DNA of 33,258 nucleotides from an uncultured Caulobacterales bacterium (GCA_903858685.1 CAIOJR010000185.1:1-33258), one strand, 5' to 3'; numbered from the stretch's first letter, positions 7,443-16,873 are shown. Notes: generated from the sequence alone by a model not told the origin. Translations and numbers: made by a program.

Positions 7443-8654
7443 TCACCAGTTAAACATGGAGCCGTCCTCCAGCCGGTTCACCGGCAGGCTGGCGGGGCTG
7501 TAGGGATATTTGGCGGCCAGCGCCTCGTCGATGTCCACGCCATGGCCCGGCGCCTCTCCGGGGTGGAGATAGCCGTCGCAGAAGCTGTAGGCGTGGGGGA
7601 ATACCTCGTCGGTCAGTTCGGTGTGGCGCATATATTCCTGAATGCCGAAGTTCGGCACCCACAGGTCGAAATGAAGGGCTGCGCCCATACAGGCGGGCGA
7701 TAGGTCTGTCGCCCCGTGGAAACCGGTGCGGACATTGTTCAATTCGGCCAGATGGGCGATGCGGCGCACATGGCTGATCCCGCCCGCATGGACGATGGTG
7801 GTGCGGATATAATCGATCAGTTGCTCGTCGATCAGTTGCTTGGCGTCCCACACGCTGGAGAAGACCTCGCCCAGAGCCAGAGGCGTGGTGGTGTGCTGAC
7901 GGATCAGCCGGAAAGAGGCCTGATTTTCAGCCGGTGTCACATCCTCCAGCCAGAAGGGGCGGAAAGGCTCCAGATCCTTGCCCAGCCGACCGGCCTCGAT
8001 CGGGGTCAGGCGGTGGTGGCTGTCGTGCAGCAGATGCACGTCCCAGCCCAGCGCGTCGCGCGCGGCGGCGAACAGCTTGGGCACTGTTGGCAGGTACTTG
8101 CTGGTCGACCAGACGTTTTCGGTGGGCAGGGCGGCGTCGGCGGGCTCGTAGAACAGCTTGTCCTTGGAGACGCCATAGGTGCTCTTCAGTCCGGGCACGC
8201 CGGTTTGCAGACGGATGGCCTTGTAGCCCATCTCCTGATAGCGCAGCGCTTCCTCGACGGTGTCCTCGATATTGGCGCCATTGGCGTGGCCATAGACCAT
8301 CACGCCCTTGCGGCTGGCCCCGCCCAGAAGCTGGTAGAGCGGCATATTGGCCGCCTTGGCCTTGATGTCCCAAAGGGCGGTGTCGACCGCGGCGATGGCC
8401 GACATGGTCACGGGACCGCGCCGCCAATAGGCGCCCCGATAGAAGAACTGCCAGATGTCCTCGATCTGGTGGGCGTCGCGGCCGATCAGGCTGGGGATGA
8501 TGTGATCCTGCAGGTAGGACACGACGGACAGTTCGCGTCCGTTCAGGGTGGCGTCGCCAATGCCGGTGATCCCCTGATCGGTCTCGATCTTCAGGGTGAC
8601 GAAGTTGCGGCCGGGGCAGGTGACGATGACCTTGGCGTTGGTGATCTTGAGCAT
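7443..8654 (-). CDS. manD: D-mannonate dehydratase (ManD, enolase superfamily)
   Basis: Dehydrates D-mannonate to 2-keto-3-deoxy-D-gluconate, the last step of the glucuronate branch encoded here. The 403-aa protein matches the ManD size, and its residues line up one position off the ManD active site known from Novosphingobium: R148, Y160, D211, H213, E237 and E263 (in IRLQTG, KSTYG, LLHDSHH, WLEDV and LGEVF). It is non-homologous to the Fe/Mn-dependent UxuA usually used for this step. ATG 8654 follows the uxuB stop by 5 nt with AGGA upstream; a TTG at 8663 is an alternative. Cytoplasmic, Mg2+-dependent by family. Confidence 0.93.
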   Translation of the reverse strand: MLKITNAKVIVTCPGRNFVTLKIETDQGITGIGDATLNGRELSVVSYLQDHIIPSLIGRDAHQIEDIWQFFYRGAYWRRGPVTMSAIAAVDTALWDIKAKAANMPLYQLLGGASRKGVMVYGHANGANIEDTVEEALRYQEMGYKAIRLQTGVPGLKSTYGVSKDKLFYEPADAALPTENVWSTSKYLPTVPKLFAAARDALGWDVHLLHDSHHRLTPIEAGRLGKDLEPFRPFWLEDVTPAENQASFRLIRQHTTTPLALGEVFSSVWDAKQLIDEQLIDYIRTTIVHAGGISHVRRIAHLAELNNVRTGFHGATDLSPACMGAALHFDLWVPNFGIQEYMRHTELTDEVFPHAYSFCDGYLHPGEAPGHGVDIDEALAAKYPYSPASLPVNRLEDGSMFNW

Positions 8655-8659
8655 CGAAG

Positions 8660-9949
8660 TCAATCCTGAGGAAGAAGCGCTGAGCGGTTTGGCATGGTGT
8701 TGAGAAGGGCGGCAATATCGGACGGCGTCGACTGGCCGCTATAGCGGCTCCAGGCCTGCGCTACCTGGGCCAGATGGTGAAAATCGCGGCCGTGCGCCTC
8801 ATTGGCGCGCAGCAGCGGATAGATGCGTTGATCGAGCTTTTCCGCGCCGTCCATGGCGATCTGGTCGAGCCGGTGGTCGATCATGGGGTTGCCAAAGCGG
8901 GCCAGAGTCCGGGTCCAGTATTCGCGCACCGGCAGTTCCGGCAGGGCGCTGGCGACCTCTTGTCGGATCATGGCGTCCAGAAACCGGGCGATCTGGGGAT
9001 CGGCCACAGCCTGACGCACAAGGACATGGCCGCGCGCCAGGCCCAGATAGGCCAGCGCCGAGTGGGCCGCGTTTAGCACATGCAGCTTCAACCTGCGCGC
9101 ATGGGCGACCGAAGCGGTCAGCTGGACCCCGACCGCACCCCAGTCGGGCCTGGGGGCGACGAAATGGTCCTCGATCACCCATTGCGCGAAAGGTTCACGC
9201 TGCACGCTGGCTTCGTCCTCCAGCCCGATGGCGGCGTCGACGCGCGCACGGCTTTCGGCCGTCGGGGCGGGCACGATGCAGTCCACCATGGAGTCTGGAA
9301 AGCTCGCTTCCCGCTCGATCCATGAGCTCAGGGCCGGGTCGATCCGCTCTGACAGCGCCAGGACGGCGGCGCGCAGGCGCTGGCCATTATCCATGACATT
9401 GTCGCAGCTGACGATGGTGAGCGGGCCGCCATGGCTGCGCCGACGCTGCGCCAGTCCGGCGCTCAGGGCCCCGATGGCCGAGAGCGGCGTCTCGGGGTGC
9501 GCCAGATCATGCGCGATCTGCGGATGGCTGAAATCCAGCGCCTCCCCCGCAAGGCAATAGCCCTTTTCGGTGACGGTCAGGGTGACGACCGTCGTGGTCG
9601 GCGCGGCGAGCGCGTCGAGCACGGCGCCGGTCTGCAGGGGCAGTGTCAACTGACGTCGAATCGCGCCGCAGACCCGGTATTGCGGCTCAGCGTCCAGTGT
9701 CTCGACCGTATAGAGGCCGTCCTGTTGCGCCATTGAGGCGGCAATATCGGGCTTTCGCATACTGACGCCGATAATGCCCCAGTCGCCGCCGCTGGCCTCT
9801 ATCGCATCCTCTGTGAAGAGGGCCTGATGGGCGCGGTGAAAGGCGCCAAGGCCCAGATGGACGACGCCGCAGCCCAGAGCGGCCAGATCATAGTCCGGTC
9901 GGCGCAGGCCGGGGCGCAGCTGGTCAAGGGTGGCGCACGACAGTCTCAC
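8660..9949 (-). CDS. uxuB: D-fructuronate reductase (mannitol dehydrogenase family)
   Basis: An NAD(P)-dependent long-chain dehydrogenase expected to reduce D-fructuronate to D-mannonate. The 429-aa protein has the N-terminal nucleotide-binding segment [15 protein letters not shown] (about residues 28-42), TVTEKGY, the SCDN motif and the family's catalytic K-x4-N-x2-H arrangement with K288, N293 and H296 in KLHVLNAAH. Start is GTG 9949, overlapping the uxaC stop as GTGA. Mannitol dehydrogenase and tagaturonate reductase (UxaB) share the fold; UxuB is preferred because mannonate dehydratase follows directly. Confidence 0.9.
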   Translation of the reverse strand: MRLSCATLDQLRPGLRRPDYDLAALGCGVVHLGLGAFHRAHQALFTEDAIEASGGDWGIIGVSMRKPDIAASMAQQDGLYTVETLDAEPQYRVCGAIRRQLTLPLQTGAVLDALAAPTTTVVTLTVTEKGYCLAGEALDFSHPQIAHDLAHPETPLSAIGALSAGLAQRRRSHGGPLTIVSCDNVMDNGQRLRAAVLALSERIDPALSSWIEREASFPDSMVDCIVPAPTAESRARVDAAIGLEDEASVQREPFAQWVIEDHFVAPRPDWGAVGVQLTASVAHARRLKLHVLNAAHSALAYLGLARGHVLVRQAVADPQIARFLDAMIRQEVASALPELPVREYWTRTLARFGNPMIDHRLDQIAMDGAEKLDQRIYPLLRANEAHGRDFHHLAQVAQAWSRYSGQSTPSDIAALLNTMPNRSALLPQD

Positions 9950-11361
9950 AGCCGGTAGGCCGCTTTGGGCAATCGGTAGGTCAGGTCGATTGCGGTTTCC
10001 ATCGCCTCGGACGGGGACAGGCGGTGGCTGGCGACCAGTTCGGCCAGATAGGCGCAGTCCATCCGTCGCGCCAGATTGTGCCGGGCGGGAATGGACAGGA
10101 AGGCGCGGGTGTCGTCATTGAAGCCTGCCGTATTGTAGAAGCCCGCCGTCTCCGTCGTCTGGCGACGATAGCGCATCATGCCTTCGGCGCTGTCGTGAAA
10201 CCACCAGGCGGGGCCAAGCGTAAGGGCCGGATAGTGGCCCGCCAGTGGCGCCAGTTCGCGCGCATAGGCGCTCTCATCCAGCGTAAAGAGGATCAGCTTG
10301 AGAGCGCTGGAATTGCCGAACCGGTCGAGCAGGGGCTTCAGTTCCTCCACAAAGCCGACACGTCTTGGGATATCGGCCCCGCGGTCGCGGCCATAGTGTT
10401 TGAAAAGCCAGGGATTATGATTGCGGTAAGAGCCGGGATGAAGCTGCATCACCATGCCGTCCTCGACCGACATGGCGGCCATTTCGGTCAGCATCTGGGC
10501 GCGGAACAGCTCGGCGTCCTCCGCCTTGCCGCCGCCCTTGCGCACCCGGTCAAACAGGCGTCTCCGCTCGCCGGGGTCGAGATCGGCGGTTCTGGCGCTG
10601 GGATGGCCGTGATCGGTCGCTGTTGCGCCGCCCACCTCGCGGAAATAGAGGCGGCGCTGGGCTATGGCGGCCAGATAGCCTTCGAACGTATCCGTCTCTC
10701 CGCCGGTCAGGTCCGCCAAAAGATCCAGATTGCGCGCGAAGTCCTCCCGATCCGGGTCCACCACGTCGTCAGGTCGGAAGGTGGTGATCACCCGCCCCTT
10801 CCAGCCGGAGTCTCGGATCTGGCTGTGGTGGTCCAGCGGATCGAGCGCGCCTTCGGTCGTCGCCAGAGCGTCTATGTTGAAGGCCTCGAACAGGGCGCGG
10901 GGGCGAAACTGCGGCGTTGCGAGCCGGGCGTTGATCAGGTCGAAATAGTGGTCGGCGTTCTGTGCGTCCAGGCTGACCTCCAGTCCGAACACCGTGGCGA
11001 AGGCGTGGTCCAGCCAGATGCGCGAAGGCGTTCCCCGGAACAGGAAATAGTTGGCCGCGAACAGCCGCCAGATCTTGCGCCGGTCGGTCTCCACCGGTCC
11101 CGCATCTGCGGCTTTCAGGCCCAGTTCGCCCAGGCCTATTCCCCGGCTGTAGAGCATTCGCAGCACATAGTGGTCGGGCCAGAGCAGCAGGCTGACCGCG
11201 TCCTCGAAAGGCTCGTCCCTTGCGAACCACCTAGGATCGGTGTGGCCGTGCGGGCTGATGATCGGCGACGCCTCCACCGCGTCCAGCAACTGACGCGCAA
11301 TGGCGCGGGTTGCGGGATCGGTCGGCAGGAAGCGATCAGGATGCAGGTGAAGCTCGGCCAT
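9946..11361 (-). CDS. uxaC: Uronate isomerase
   Basis: Isomerises D-glucuronate to D-fructuronate (and galacturonate to tagaturonate); a cytoplasmic amidohydrolase-fold enzyme. The 471-aa length is normal for UxaC. It shows SPHGHTDPRWF with the metal-site H38 and H40, the family segment LLLWPDHYVLRML and FLSIPARHNLARRMDCAYLA near the C-terminus. ATG 11361 is chosen because UxaC similarity starts at ELHLHPDRF; the open frame extends upstream to 11412 into the GH2 gene. The gap to the GH2 stop is 34 nt and the uxuB start overlaps its stop, so one transcript is likely. Confidence 0.94.
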   Translation of the reverse strand: MAELHLHPDRFLPTDPATRAIARQLLDAVEASPIISPHGHTDPRWFARDEPFEDAVSLLLWPDHYVLRMLYSRGIGLGELGLKAADAGPVETDRRKIWRLFAANYFLFRGTPSRIWLDHAFATVFGLEVSLDAQNADHYFDLINARLATPQFRPRALFEAFNIDALATTEGALDPLDHHSQIRDSGWKGRVITTFRPDDVVDPDREDFARNLDLLADLTGGETDTFEGYLAAIAQRRLYFREVGGATATDHGHPSARTADLDPGERRRLFDRVRKGGGKAEDAELFRAQMLTEMAAMSVEDGMVMQLHPGSYRNHNPWLFKHYGRDRGADIPRRVGFVEELKPLLDRFGNSSALKLILFTLDESAYARELAPLAGHYPALTLGPAWWFHDSAEGMMRYRRQTTETAGFYNTAGFNDDTRAFLSIPARHNLARRMDCAYLAELVASHRLSPSEAMETAIDLTYRLPKAAYRL

Positions 11362-11395
11362 GGACTCAGACTGACAACAGGTTGAGGAAACAGGT

Positions 11396-14134
11396 TTAGC
11401 GGTTGATCTCAATCGCCGAAACCAGCGCCTTGCCTGCGCTGGGATGGAAGCCCAGCTTCAGACGCCCGTCACTGACCGTGACGCTGAACTGGCGCTCCAG
11501 GGGCTTCAGAGCGCCGCCCGCTGCGGCTGTAATGTCCAAGGCGGTCAAGGTGGGCGCGCCATTGGCGGTGACGTCGAAGATCCGGGCGCCGACCACGTCT
11601 TCAGCCGGCGCGACAAAGCTCAGTCGCACATTATAGACCCCGTTCTCGACCGGGATGTCATAGCTGAAATCGCCCTCCCGGAAGCTGGCCAGAAGCTCTG
11701 GATCCTCCACGCCTGGCAGCAGCTTGGCGGGGCCCTTGGGGTCGGCCGGGGTGAGGGAAAAGCCCTTGGGCTTGATCAGGCCGGAGGCTTCTCCGCCAAC
11801 AAAGAAGGCGTCGGAGCCGAAGCGGCCTTTTGAGCTCTGCAGGCCCATCATGGCGCCGGAATCGATGCGGATATGGCTCGCAGCGTCCGGAGACAGGCGC
11901 CACGAGATCGCGTCCTGGACGGTCTTGTCGCCGAACTGGCCGCTCGCCTGCAGCCTGTTGTCGCCTTCGCTCAGCTTGACGTCGCGCCAGACGCAGACAT
12001 GGTTGTCGCAATTGTCCCGCACGCCGAGCGCGTGGCCATTGAGGCTGAGGCTTGTGCTCGGGGCGTTGGAATAGACCGATACGTCCGTGACGGGATAGGC
12101 GCGATCCACATAGCGTCGTCCGGTCAGGTAGACGACAGGCTCCGCCGACCAGTTGGCCTTATAGAAGAAGAAGGCGTCCTTCTTGACCTTGCGATCATAG
12201 GTGACGAGGCCCTTGGTGTTGATGTCCATGGCGTCGCCTTCGCGACGGATGGTCGTGGCGAAGTCGAACATGTTCCAGACCCAGGTCGCCCAAAGGTAAG
12301 GACGCTTCGAGAAGTCGGACCAGATCTGCTCGTGGACATAGCTCTCATAGCCTTCCGGCTGGGTGCGTCCGCGGAAGTCGGCGTGTCCGCCGGCAGGATT
12401 GTCCGTCTGCTGAGAAATCGCGCCGCCCGCGCCATATTCGCTGACCGATATGGCGAAACCCGGATGCTGGGCGTGGTTCTTGTCCAGATAGGGCGCTTCG
12501 GCGGCGGCCGGTCCGTAATACCAGCCGTAATAGCGATTGGCGCCAAAGACGTCGGTTATGCCCGCCACCACCGGCGGCTTGGCGCCCGGCAGTTCGGAAC
12601 GGTCTTCGCAACAGGTGGCCAGAGTGGTCGGACGGCTGGGGTCGACAGACTTGGCCAGGCCGTTCAGCTCCCGCAGCAGGGGACGGGGATCTGGCGCCTC
12701 GCCATCGGCGCGGCTGAAATCAACGCCGACCGGAGAGCCGAAATCGACCTCGTTGGCGATGCTCCACACAGCGACCGAGGCGTGAGCCATGTTCTGCTTG
12801 ATCAGCTCCGTCAGTTGCTGGCGCGCATTCGCGGTCAGCCCGTCGGTGGCGGTCATGCGGCCTGCGCCAAGGGTCCATTTGGACACCAGGGGAATCTCGT
12901 CCCACAGGATGAGGCCATAGCGGTCCGCCAGCTCATTCATATGCTGGCTCTGCTGATAATGGGCCAGGCGGATCGTATTGGCGCCCATTTCGCGGATCAG
13001 TGCGTAATCTTCCTCCTCATCGGCCGCTGAAAGCGCCCAGCCCTTGCCCTCCTTGTCCTGGTGGCGCGACACGCCGTGCAGCGCCAGATGCTTTCCGTTC
13101 AGGAACAGGCCCTTGTCAGGATCGATGCGGATGGTGCGAAGCCCATAGGCCTGATCCACCTGGTCGAGCACGCGTCCAGAGCGGCTGCGCAGTTCGCTCA
13201 CAAGTCGGTAGAGATAGGGGTCTTCAACGCCCTGCCACAGGCGGGGCGCGGCGACGGTGAAGGCCTGATCTGCGCTTGCGCTCTCGCCGGGCTTCAGGCT
13301 GATGGGTGTGGAGGCGGCGGCCACCGTCGCGCCCTTGGCGTCGATCAGGCGCGTCACCACCGAGCCGGACAGGGGATGGCGTCCGTCATTGACCAGTCTG
13401 GCGGTCAGGCGCACATGGGCGCCCTTGTCGTCAATGGCCTCGGTGGTCGGATAGACGCCTGCGCCGCCGTGATCCATCATGTCGAAATGGGCGGCCTTGG
13501 TGGTGATCAGGCTGACCGGCCGATAGAGCCCGCCATGCACGAAGAAGTCTCCGGCCAGAGGCAGGGTGTCTGCCGTGGCGCCGCCCGGCGCCGGCACGGT
13601 GTTGTCCACCTTCACGACAAGCAGATTGTCCGCACCGGGACGAAGGGCTGCGGTGGCGTTCAGGCGGAAGCGTGAAAAGCCGCCCTTGTGCTCGCCCAGC
13701 AGGACGCCGTTCAGCCAGACCTGGGCTATGCGGCTGGCGGCGTCGAACTGCAGCCAGGCGTCGCGGTTCTTCAGGCCGGCGGCCGGGGTGAAGTGCAGCC
13801 GATACCAGCCCACGCCCTGGGTCGCATTGACATTGTCGGCCCGGTTGATGTGATCGGGTTGGGCGGTCATGTAATAGCCGACCCGGTTCCAGCTGTGGGG
13901 CACGCTGACGGTTGGCCAGTCGGCGTCAGAAAATCCAGGCTGTTCCACGCCCGTTGCGGCCTGATCCAGCTTGAACCGCCAGCCAGACGACAGGACGTCA
14001 ACCGTGCGAGCGCTTGGCTCCTGCACCGCGACGGCTGAGGACGAGCTTGTCGGCGCAGCGGGTGCGGCGAGGGCGGCAAGGGGAAGGGCTGTCGCGCAGA
14101 ACGCGCCTGCAAGCGCTCGTGTCGCCATTCTCAT
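11396..14134 (-). CDS. Exported GH2 beta-glycosidase, probably beta-glucuronidase, with C-terminal malectin-like domain
   Basis: A 912-aa glycosidase with a signal peptide (about residues 1-23). Order: sugar-binding GH2 domain (residues 45-215), immunoglobulin-like domain (220-330), TIM barrel (335-660) and a C-terminal malectin-like region (about 765-912). The acid/base is E462 in SIANEVDFG and the nucleophile is E566 in SVSEYGAG. N639 and K641 in INTKG fit the N-x-K motif that binds the glucuronate carboxylate in beta-glucuronidases, although related beta-galactosidases can carry a similar segment. Placement first in the uxaC-uxuB-manD operon favours glucuronidase. GGGAGA precedes ATG 14134. 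It probably acts in the periplasm on material brought in by the TonB receptor. Confidence 0.85.
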   Translation of the reverse strand: MRMATRALAGAFCATALPLAALAAPAAPTSSSSAVAVQEPSARTVDVLSSGWRFKLDQAATGVEQPGFSDADWPTVSVPHSWNRVGYYMTAQPDHINRADNVNATQGVGWYRLHFTPAAGLKNRDAWLQFDAASRIAQVWLNGVLLGEHKGGFSRFRLNATAALRPGADNLLVVKVDNTVPAPGGATADTLPLAGDFFVHGGLYRPVSLITTKAAHFDMMDHGGAGVYPTTEAIDDKGAHVRLTARLVNDGRHPLSGSVVTRLIDAKGATVAAASTPISLKPGESASADQAFTVAAPRLWQGVEDPYLYRLVSELRSRSGRVLDQVDQAYGLRTIRIDPDKGLFLNGKHLALHGVSRHQDKEGKGWALSAADEEEDYALIREMGANTIRLAHYQQSQHMNELADRYGLILWDEIPLVSKWTLGAGRMTATDGLTANARQQLTELIKQNMAHASVAVWSIANEVDFGSPVGVDFSRADGEAPDPRPLLRELNGLAKSVDPSRPTTLATCCEDRSELPGAKPPVVAGITDVFGANRYYGWYYGPAAAEAPYLDKNHAQHPGFAISVSEYGAGGAISQQTDNPAGGHADFRGRTQPEGYESYVHEQIWSDFSKRPYLWATWVWNMFDFATTIRREGDAMDINTKGLVTYDRKVKKDAFFFYKANWSAEPVVYLTGRRYVDRAYPVTDVSVYSNAPSTSLSLNGHALGVRDNCDNHVCVWRDVKLSEGDNRLQASGQFGDKTVQDAISWRLSPDAASHIRIDSGAMMGLQSSKGRFGSDAFFVGGEASGLIKPKGFSLTPADPKGPAKLLPGVEDPELLASFREGDFSYDIPVENGVYNVRLSFVAPAEDVVGARIFDVTANGAPTLTALDITAAAGGALKPLERQFSVTVSDGRLKLGFHPSAGKALVSAIEINR

Positions 14135-14189
14135 ACTGAGGTCTCCCGCCCGGTTGATCGGCAGTCAGCCTGTGCGCCGCCGTTTCGAT

Positions 14190-14218
14190 ATTGGTAAGGC
14201 CAATTCGCGAATTGTCAA
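14190..14218 (-). promoter_or_regulatory. Predicted promoter of GH2-uxaC-uxuB-manD operon with overlapping operator
   Basis: On the minus strand TTGACA (14218-14213) is followed after 17 nt by ACCAAT (14195-14190), a perfect -35 with a weak -10. The operator-like ATTGGTAAGGCCAATT (14190-14205) covers the -10 and part of the spacer, a repressing position. ATTGG and CCAAT form its symmetric arms. The GntR protein encoded at 16990 is the likely binder. Confidence 0.5.
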
Positions 14219-14383
14219 AGCGAAATGATCCATCTGACGGAATCGCCGCTCAGACGCCGTCGGCGCAAGCTCTTCAGGACAAACCCGCGCGACGCGATGT
14301 TCTGCAATCCTTTTCAGAGCCCGGGCGCTGAATGGATCCGTTATAAATCCGTTGTATTTTCAGCGGTCTCGCGGGGTTGGACA

Positions 14384-14399
14384 TGCGGTAAGATCAATT
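14384..14399 (+). promoter_or_regulatory. Operator-like sequence, middle copy
   Basis: TGCGGTAAGATCAATT matches ATTGGTAAGGCCAATT (14190-14205) at 11 of 16 positions, including the core GGTAAG and the end CAATT. It lies 4 nt upstream of the -35 of the TonB-receptor promoter, where a bound protein could cooperate with the next site. Confidence 0.35.
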
Positions 14400-14402
14400 G
14401 GC

Positions 14403-14431
14403 TTGAAAGTGGCATTACCAATTGATATGAA
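14403..14431 (+). promoter_or_regulatory. Predicted promoter of TonB receptor gene with overlapping operator
   Basis: TTGAAA (14403-14408) and TATGAA (14426-14431) are 17 nt apart. The spacer holds AAGTGGCATTACCAAT (14407-14422), whose reverse complement matches the operator-like sequence in the GH2 promoter at 14 of 16 positions. A GntR-type repressor bound there would block the promoter. Confidence 0.5.
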
Positions 14432-14495
14432 GGGGGCAAGCATAATCAGGGTCGCCTCACATCAGGTGGGTTAGACCCGAATGGGGGAAGACACC

Positions 14496-16769
14496 ATGAA
14501 GTCCAGATTTGGCGTGGCCTTGCTGGCCACTACGGCGCTCAGCGGCGCTCTGCTTGTTCCCGGATCGGCGGCCTTGGCGGCTGCGGCTGGCGCTGCGGCG
14601 ACCGCGCCTGACGTCATGGAGACCGTCGTGGTGACGGCTCAGAAGCGCGAGCAGAACGTTCAGGACGTGCCTCTGGCCGTCGAGGTGATCGGCGGGACTC
14701 AGCTTGCCGCCGCCGGCGTGCAGGACTTCGCCGATCTGGGCCGGGTCTCGCCCAATCTGGTCATTCGCTCCGACGTGCAGCCGGTCAATGCGACCGTGTC
14801 CATTCGCGGCGTCGGCACCAATGCGTTCGGCATCGGCGTGGAGCCGAGCGTGGCCGTGCAGGTCGATGACGTGCCGGTCGCCTTCCAGGCGCGCGCCTTC
14901 GCTGACCTGGCCGATATCGAACGTATCGAAGTGCTGAGCGGCCCGCAAAGCACGCTTTACGGCAAGTCGGCGTCGGCGGGACTGATCAATATCGTCACCG
15001 GCGCGCCCAGCCGGACCACTTCGGTCAATGTCGGCGCCCTCGTCACCAATGACCGGGAGCATGGCTTCAACGCCATCGTGTCCGGCCCCCTGGCGGACAA
15101 TCTGGGTTTCCGCGTCTCGACCAATTACGACAATTTCGACGGCAATGTGCACAACCTGTACAATGGGTCGATGGTGAACGGTTCGGAGACCTTCTCCACC
15201 CGCGCCAAGCTGGCCTGGGACCCCACGACCCATCTGAACGTCGTGCTCGCCGCCGACTATATTGACGGCAACACGTCGGTGGGGCGGCCTTTCATCGCTG
15301 TGTCGCCCAACGCCAATCTGCGCGGGAACACGGCTTACACGCCATCTGTTTGGGGTGCAGGCGTCAGTTTCGGGCCTGATAATCTCAACGTCATCAACAA
15401 CTACCCGACCACGACGACCTTCCTTGGCTCTGGCCAGTCGCTGAAAGTGTCGTGGGACCTCGGTGCGGCGACCCTGATGTCGATCACCTCCCACGCCCAT
15501 TATGTGATGGACGACCACCAGGATTCCGACGAGTCCGGCATCGCCGCCATCGACAACCGCCAGACCGGCGATTTCATCAATAATCAGACGACGGAGGAAC
15601 TGCGCCTTGTCTCGGCGGCGCATCAGCCGATCCGCTATACGCTTGGCCTGTTCTACGCAGATGTGGACTATGTGCGTCATTTCATCCGCGGTCCGTACTT
15701 CTCGGTCGCCCACTGGGATGCGACGGAAGGCTCAAAGCAGGATTCAGCCTTCGGTCAGGTGGAATGGGACATCGTGCCCAAGCTGACCCTGATCGGCGGC
15801 CTGCGCGTGGGTCAGGAAAAGATCAACTACACCTTCCTCGACTATACGGTCGCGGCGGGACTGGTGAATAACTGGGCTGGCAGCAACACCGACAATTACA
15901 ACACCTACAAGGCTGGCCTTCAGTACCACCTGACCGATGACGCCATGCTGTTTGTCACGACCTCCACCGGCCACAAGGGTCCGACCTACGACCTGACGAC
16001 CGGGTTCAACGCGGTGCGCTCCGCTGGCGGTCCTGTGAAGCCCGAGGAATCGACGGATTATGAAGCGGGTGCGCGTCTGCAATTCATGGATCATCGACTG
16101 ACGATCAATCCGACGATCTTTGACACCCAGTATCGCAACTTCCAGGCTCAGGGCATTCAGGTCCTGGCGGACGGAACGACCAATTTCCGTCTGTCGAATG
16201 TGGGTTCCCTGCGCTCGCGCGGGGTCGAGGTGGATGGACGGTATCGCGCCTCCAAGGATCTGTCGCTGGGGCTGTCGGTCGCCTATCTGGACGCGATCAT
16301 CACCACCTTCCCCGACGCCCAGTGCTATCCTGGCCAAACGCCTGCGACAGGTTGCGTCGCCGCGGTCGGCGTGGTTCCGAGCCACCAGAATCTGGCGGGC
16401 GCGCACGCGCCTCAGGCGCCGGAATGGAAGGTCAATGCCGACCTGTCCTATACGCGTCCGATCGGGTCCGGCCCGCTGGTGCTCCTCTTCAAGGCGGCCT
16501 ACACCTATCAGAGCGAGGTGAACTACACCCTGACCCAGGACCCGCAGGCCCATCAGCCCGCCTATGGCATTCTGAACCTGTCCGCAGGCTATCGCGACAC
16601 GGCCAAGAATTACGAGGTCACGCTGTTCGCCAACAATGCGCTGGACCAGCGGTACTATGCCTCGCTCGCCAACTCCCAGTCGACCTATGGGAACAACCAG
16701 GCCCTGCAGGCGATCATACCGCGCGATTTCAAGGCCTATGCCGGTATTCGTCTGACCGCTCACTACTGA
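14496..16769 (+). CDS. TonB-dependent outer-membrane receptor for a glycoside
   Basis: A 757-aa outer-membrane transporter. The signal peptide (about residues 1-30) ends in an alanine-rich stretch, then METVVVTAQKRE resembles the N-terminal TonB-box region of alphaproteobacterial receptors. The plug domain spans about residues 45-165 (VPLAVEVI, SIRGVGTN, IERIEVLSGPQSTLYGKSASAGLINIVT). The rest is a 22-strand-type barrel ending in an aromatic residue (RLTAHY). ATG 14496 is preferred over 14481 because GGGGGAAG sits 6 nt upstream. Divergent to the GH2-uronate operon and sharing operator-like sites with it, it probably imports a glucuronic-acid-containing glycoside; the ligand is inferred only from context. 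Confidence 0.92.
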   Translation: MKSRFGVALLATTALSGALLVPGSAALAAAAGAAATAPDVMETVVVTAQKREQNVQDVPLAVEVIGGTQLAAAGVQDFADLGRVSPNLVIRSDVQPVNATVSIRGVGTNAFGIGVEPSVAVQVDDVPVAFQARAFADLADIERIEVLSGPQSTLYGKSASAGLINIVTGAPSRTTSVNVGALVTNDREHGFNAIVSGPLADNLGFRVSTNYDNFDGNVHNLYNGSMVNGSETFSTRAKLAWDPTTHLNVVLAADYIDGNTSVGRPFIAVSPNANLRGNTAYTPSVWGAGVSFGPDNLNVINNYPTTTTFLGSGQSLKVSWDLGAATLMSITSHAHYVMDDHQDSDESGIAAIDNRQTGDFINNQTTEELRLVSAAHQPIRYTLGLFYADVDYVRHFIRGPYFSVAHWDATEGSKQDSAFGQVEWDIVPKLTLIGGLRVGQEKINYTFLDYTVAAGLVNNWAGSNTDNYNTYKAGLQYHLTDDAMLFVTTSTGHKGPTYDLTTGFNAVRSAGGPVKPEESTDYEAGARLQFMDHRLTINPTIFDTQYRNFQAQGIQVLADGTTNFRLSNVGSLRSRGVEVDGRYRASKDLSLGLSVAYLDAIITTFPDAQCYPGQTPATGCVAAVGVVPSHQNLAGAHAPQAPEWKVNADLSYTRPIGSGPLVLLFKAAYTYQSEVNYTLTQDPQAHQPAYGILNLSAGYRDTAKNYEVTLFANNALDQRYYASLANSQSTYGNNQALQAIIPRDFKAYAGIRLTAHY

Positions 16770-16782
16770 TCGATCAGCGACC

Positions 16783-16824
16783 GAAGGCGCCGCCGCTTCC
16801 CCCCTTCCCGGCGGCGGCGCCTTC
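16783..16824 (+). terminator. Strong hairpin after the TonB receptor gene
   Basis: Perfect 14-bp arms, GAAGGCGCCGCCGC (16783-16796) and its complement (16811-16824), enclose a 14-nt loop. It starts 13 nt after the receptor stop and is followed by a pyrimidine-rich ACTCTTC. It should stop receptor transcription before gntR. Confidence 0.8.
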
Positions 16825-16873
16825 ACTCTTCAAGCCGGGGCGGGGCGATGGGCGCGGGGCCGAGGCGGCGCGG

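Larger units (their letters stand above)
14135..14480. other. Divergent regulatory region between GH2 operon and TonB receptor
   Basis: About 350 bp with no convincing gene; a 66-aa frame at 14225-14425 has no homology-like features. The region is locally A+T-rich and holds three related operator-like sequences (14190-14205, 14384-14399, 14407-14422), a 9-bp inverted repeat with 16-nt spacer (ATCAATTGG at 14393-14401 and CCAATTGAT at 14418-14426), and a 7-bp inverted repeat CGCTGAA/TTCAGCG (14326-14332 and 14359-14365). Both divergent promoters are predicted at its edges. Confidence 0.6.

Noticed and set aside
12264-12275. GAACATGTTC inside the GH2 gene, similar to the operator at 1122-1135
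   Set aside because: It is the codon string for WNMFDF in a conserved part of the enzyme and is inside a gene, so the match is probably chance.
11873-13030. 385-aa open frame on the plus strand
   Set aside because: Antisense to the GH2 catalytic domain, which contains both catalytic glutamates on the minus strand.
14225-14425. 66-aa open frame in the divergent control region
   Set aside because: Overlaps predicted promoters and operators, has no ribosome binding site and does not resemble a protein family.
14457-15713. 418-aa open frame on the minus strand
   Set aside because: Opposite the TonB receptor plug and early barrel; the receptor frame is unambiguous.
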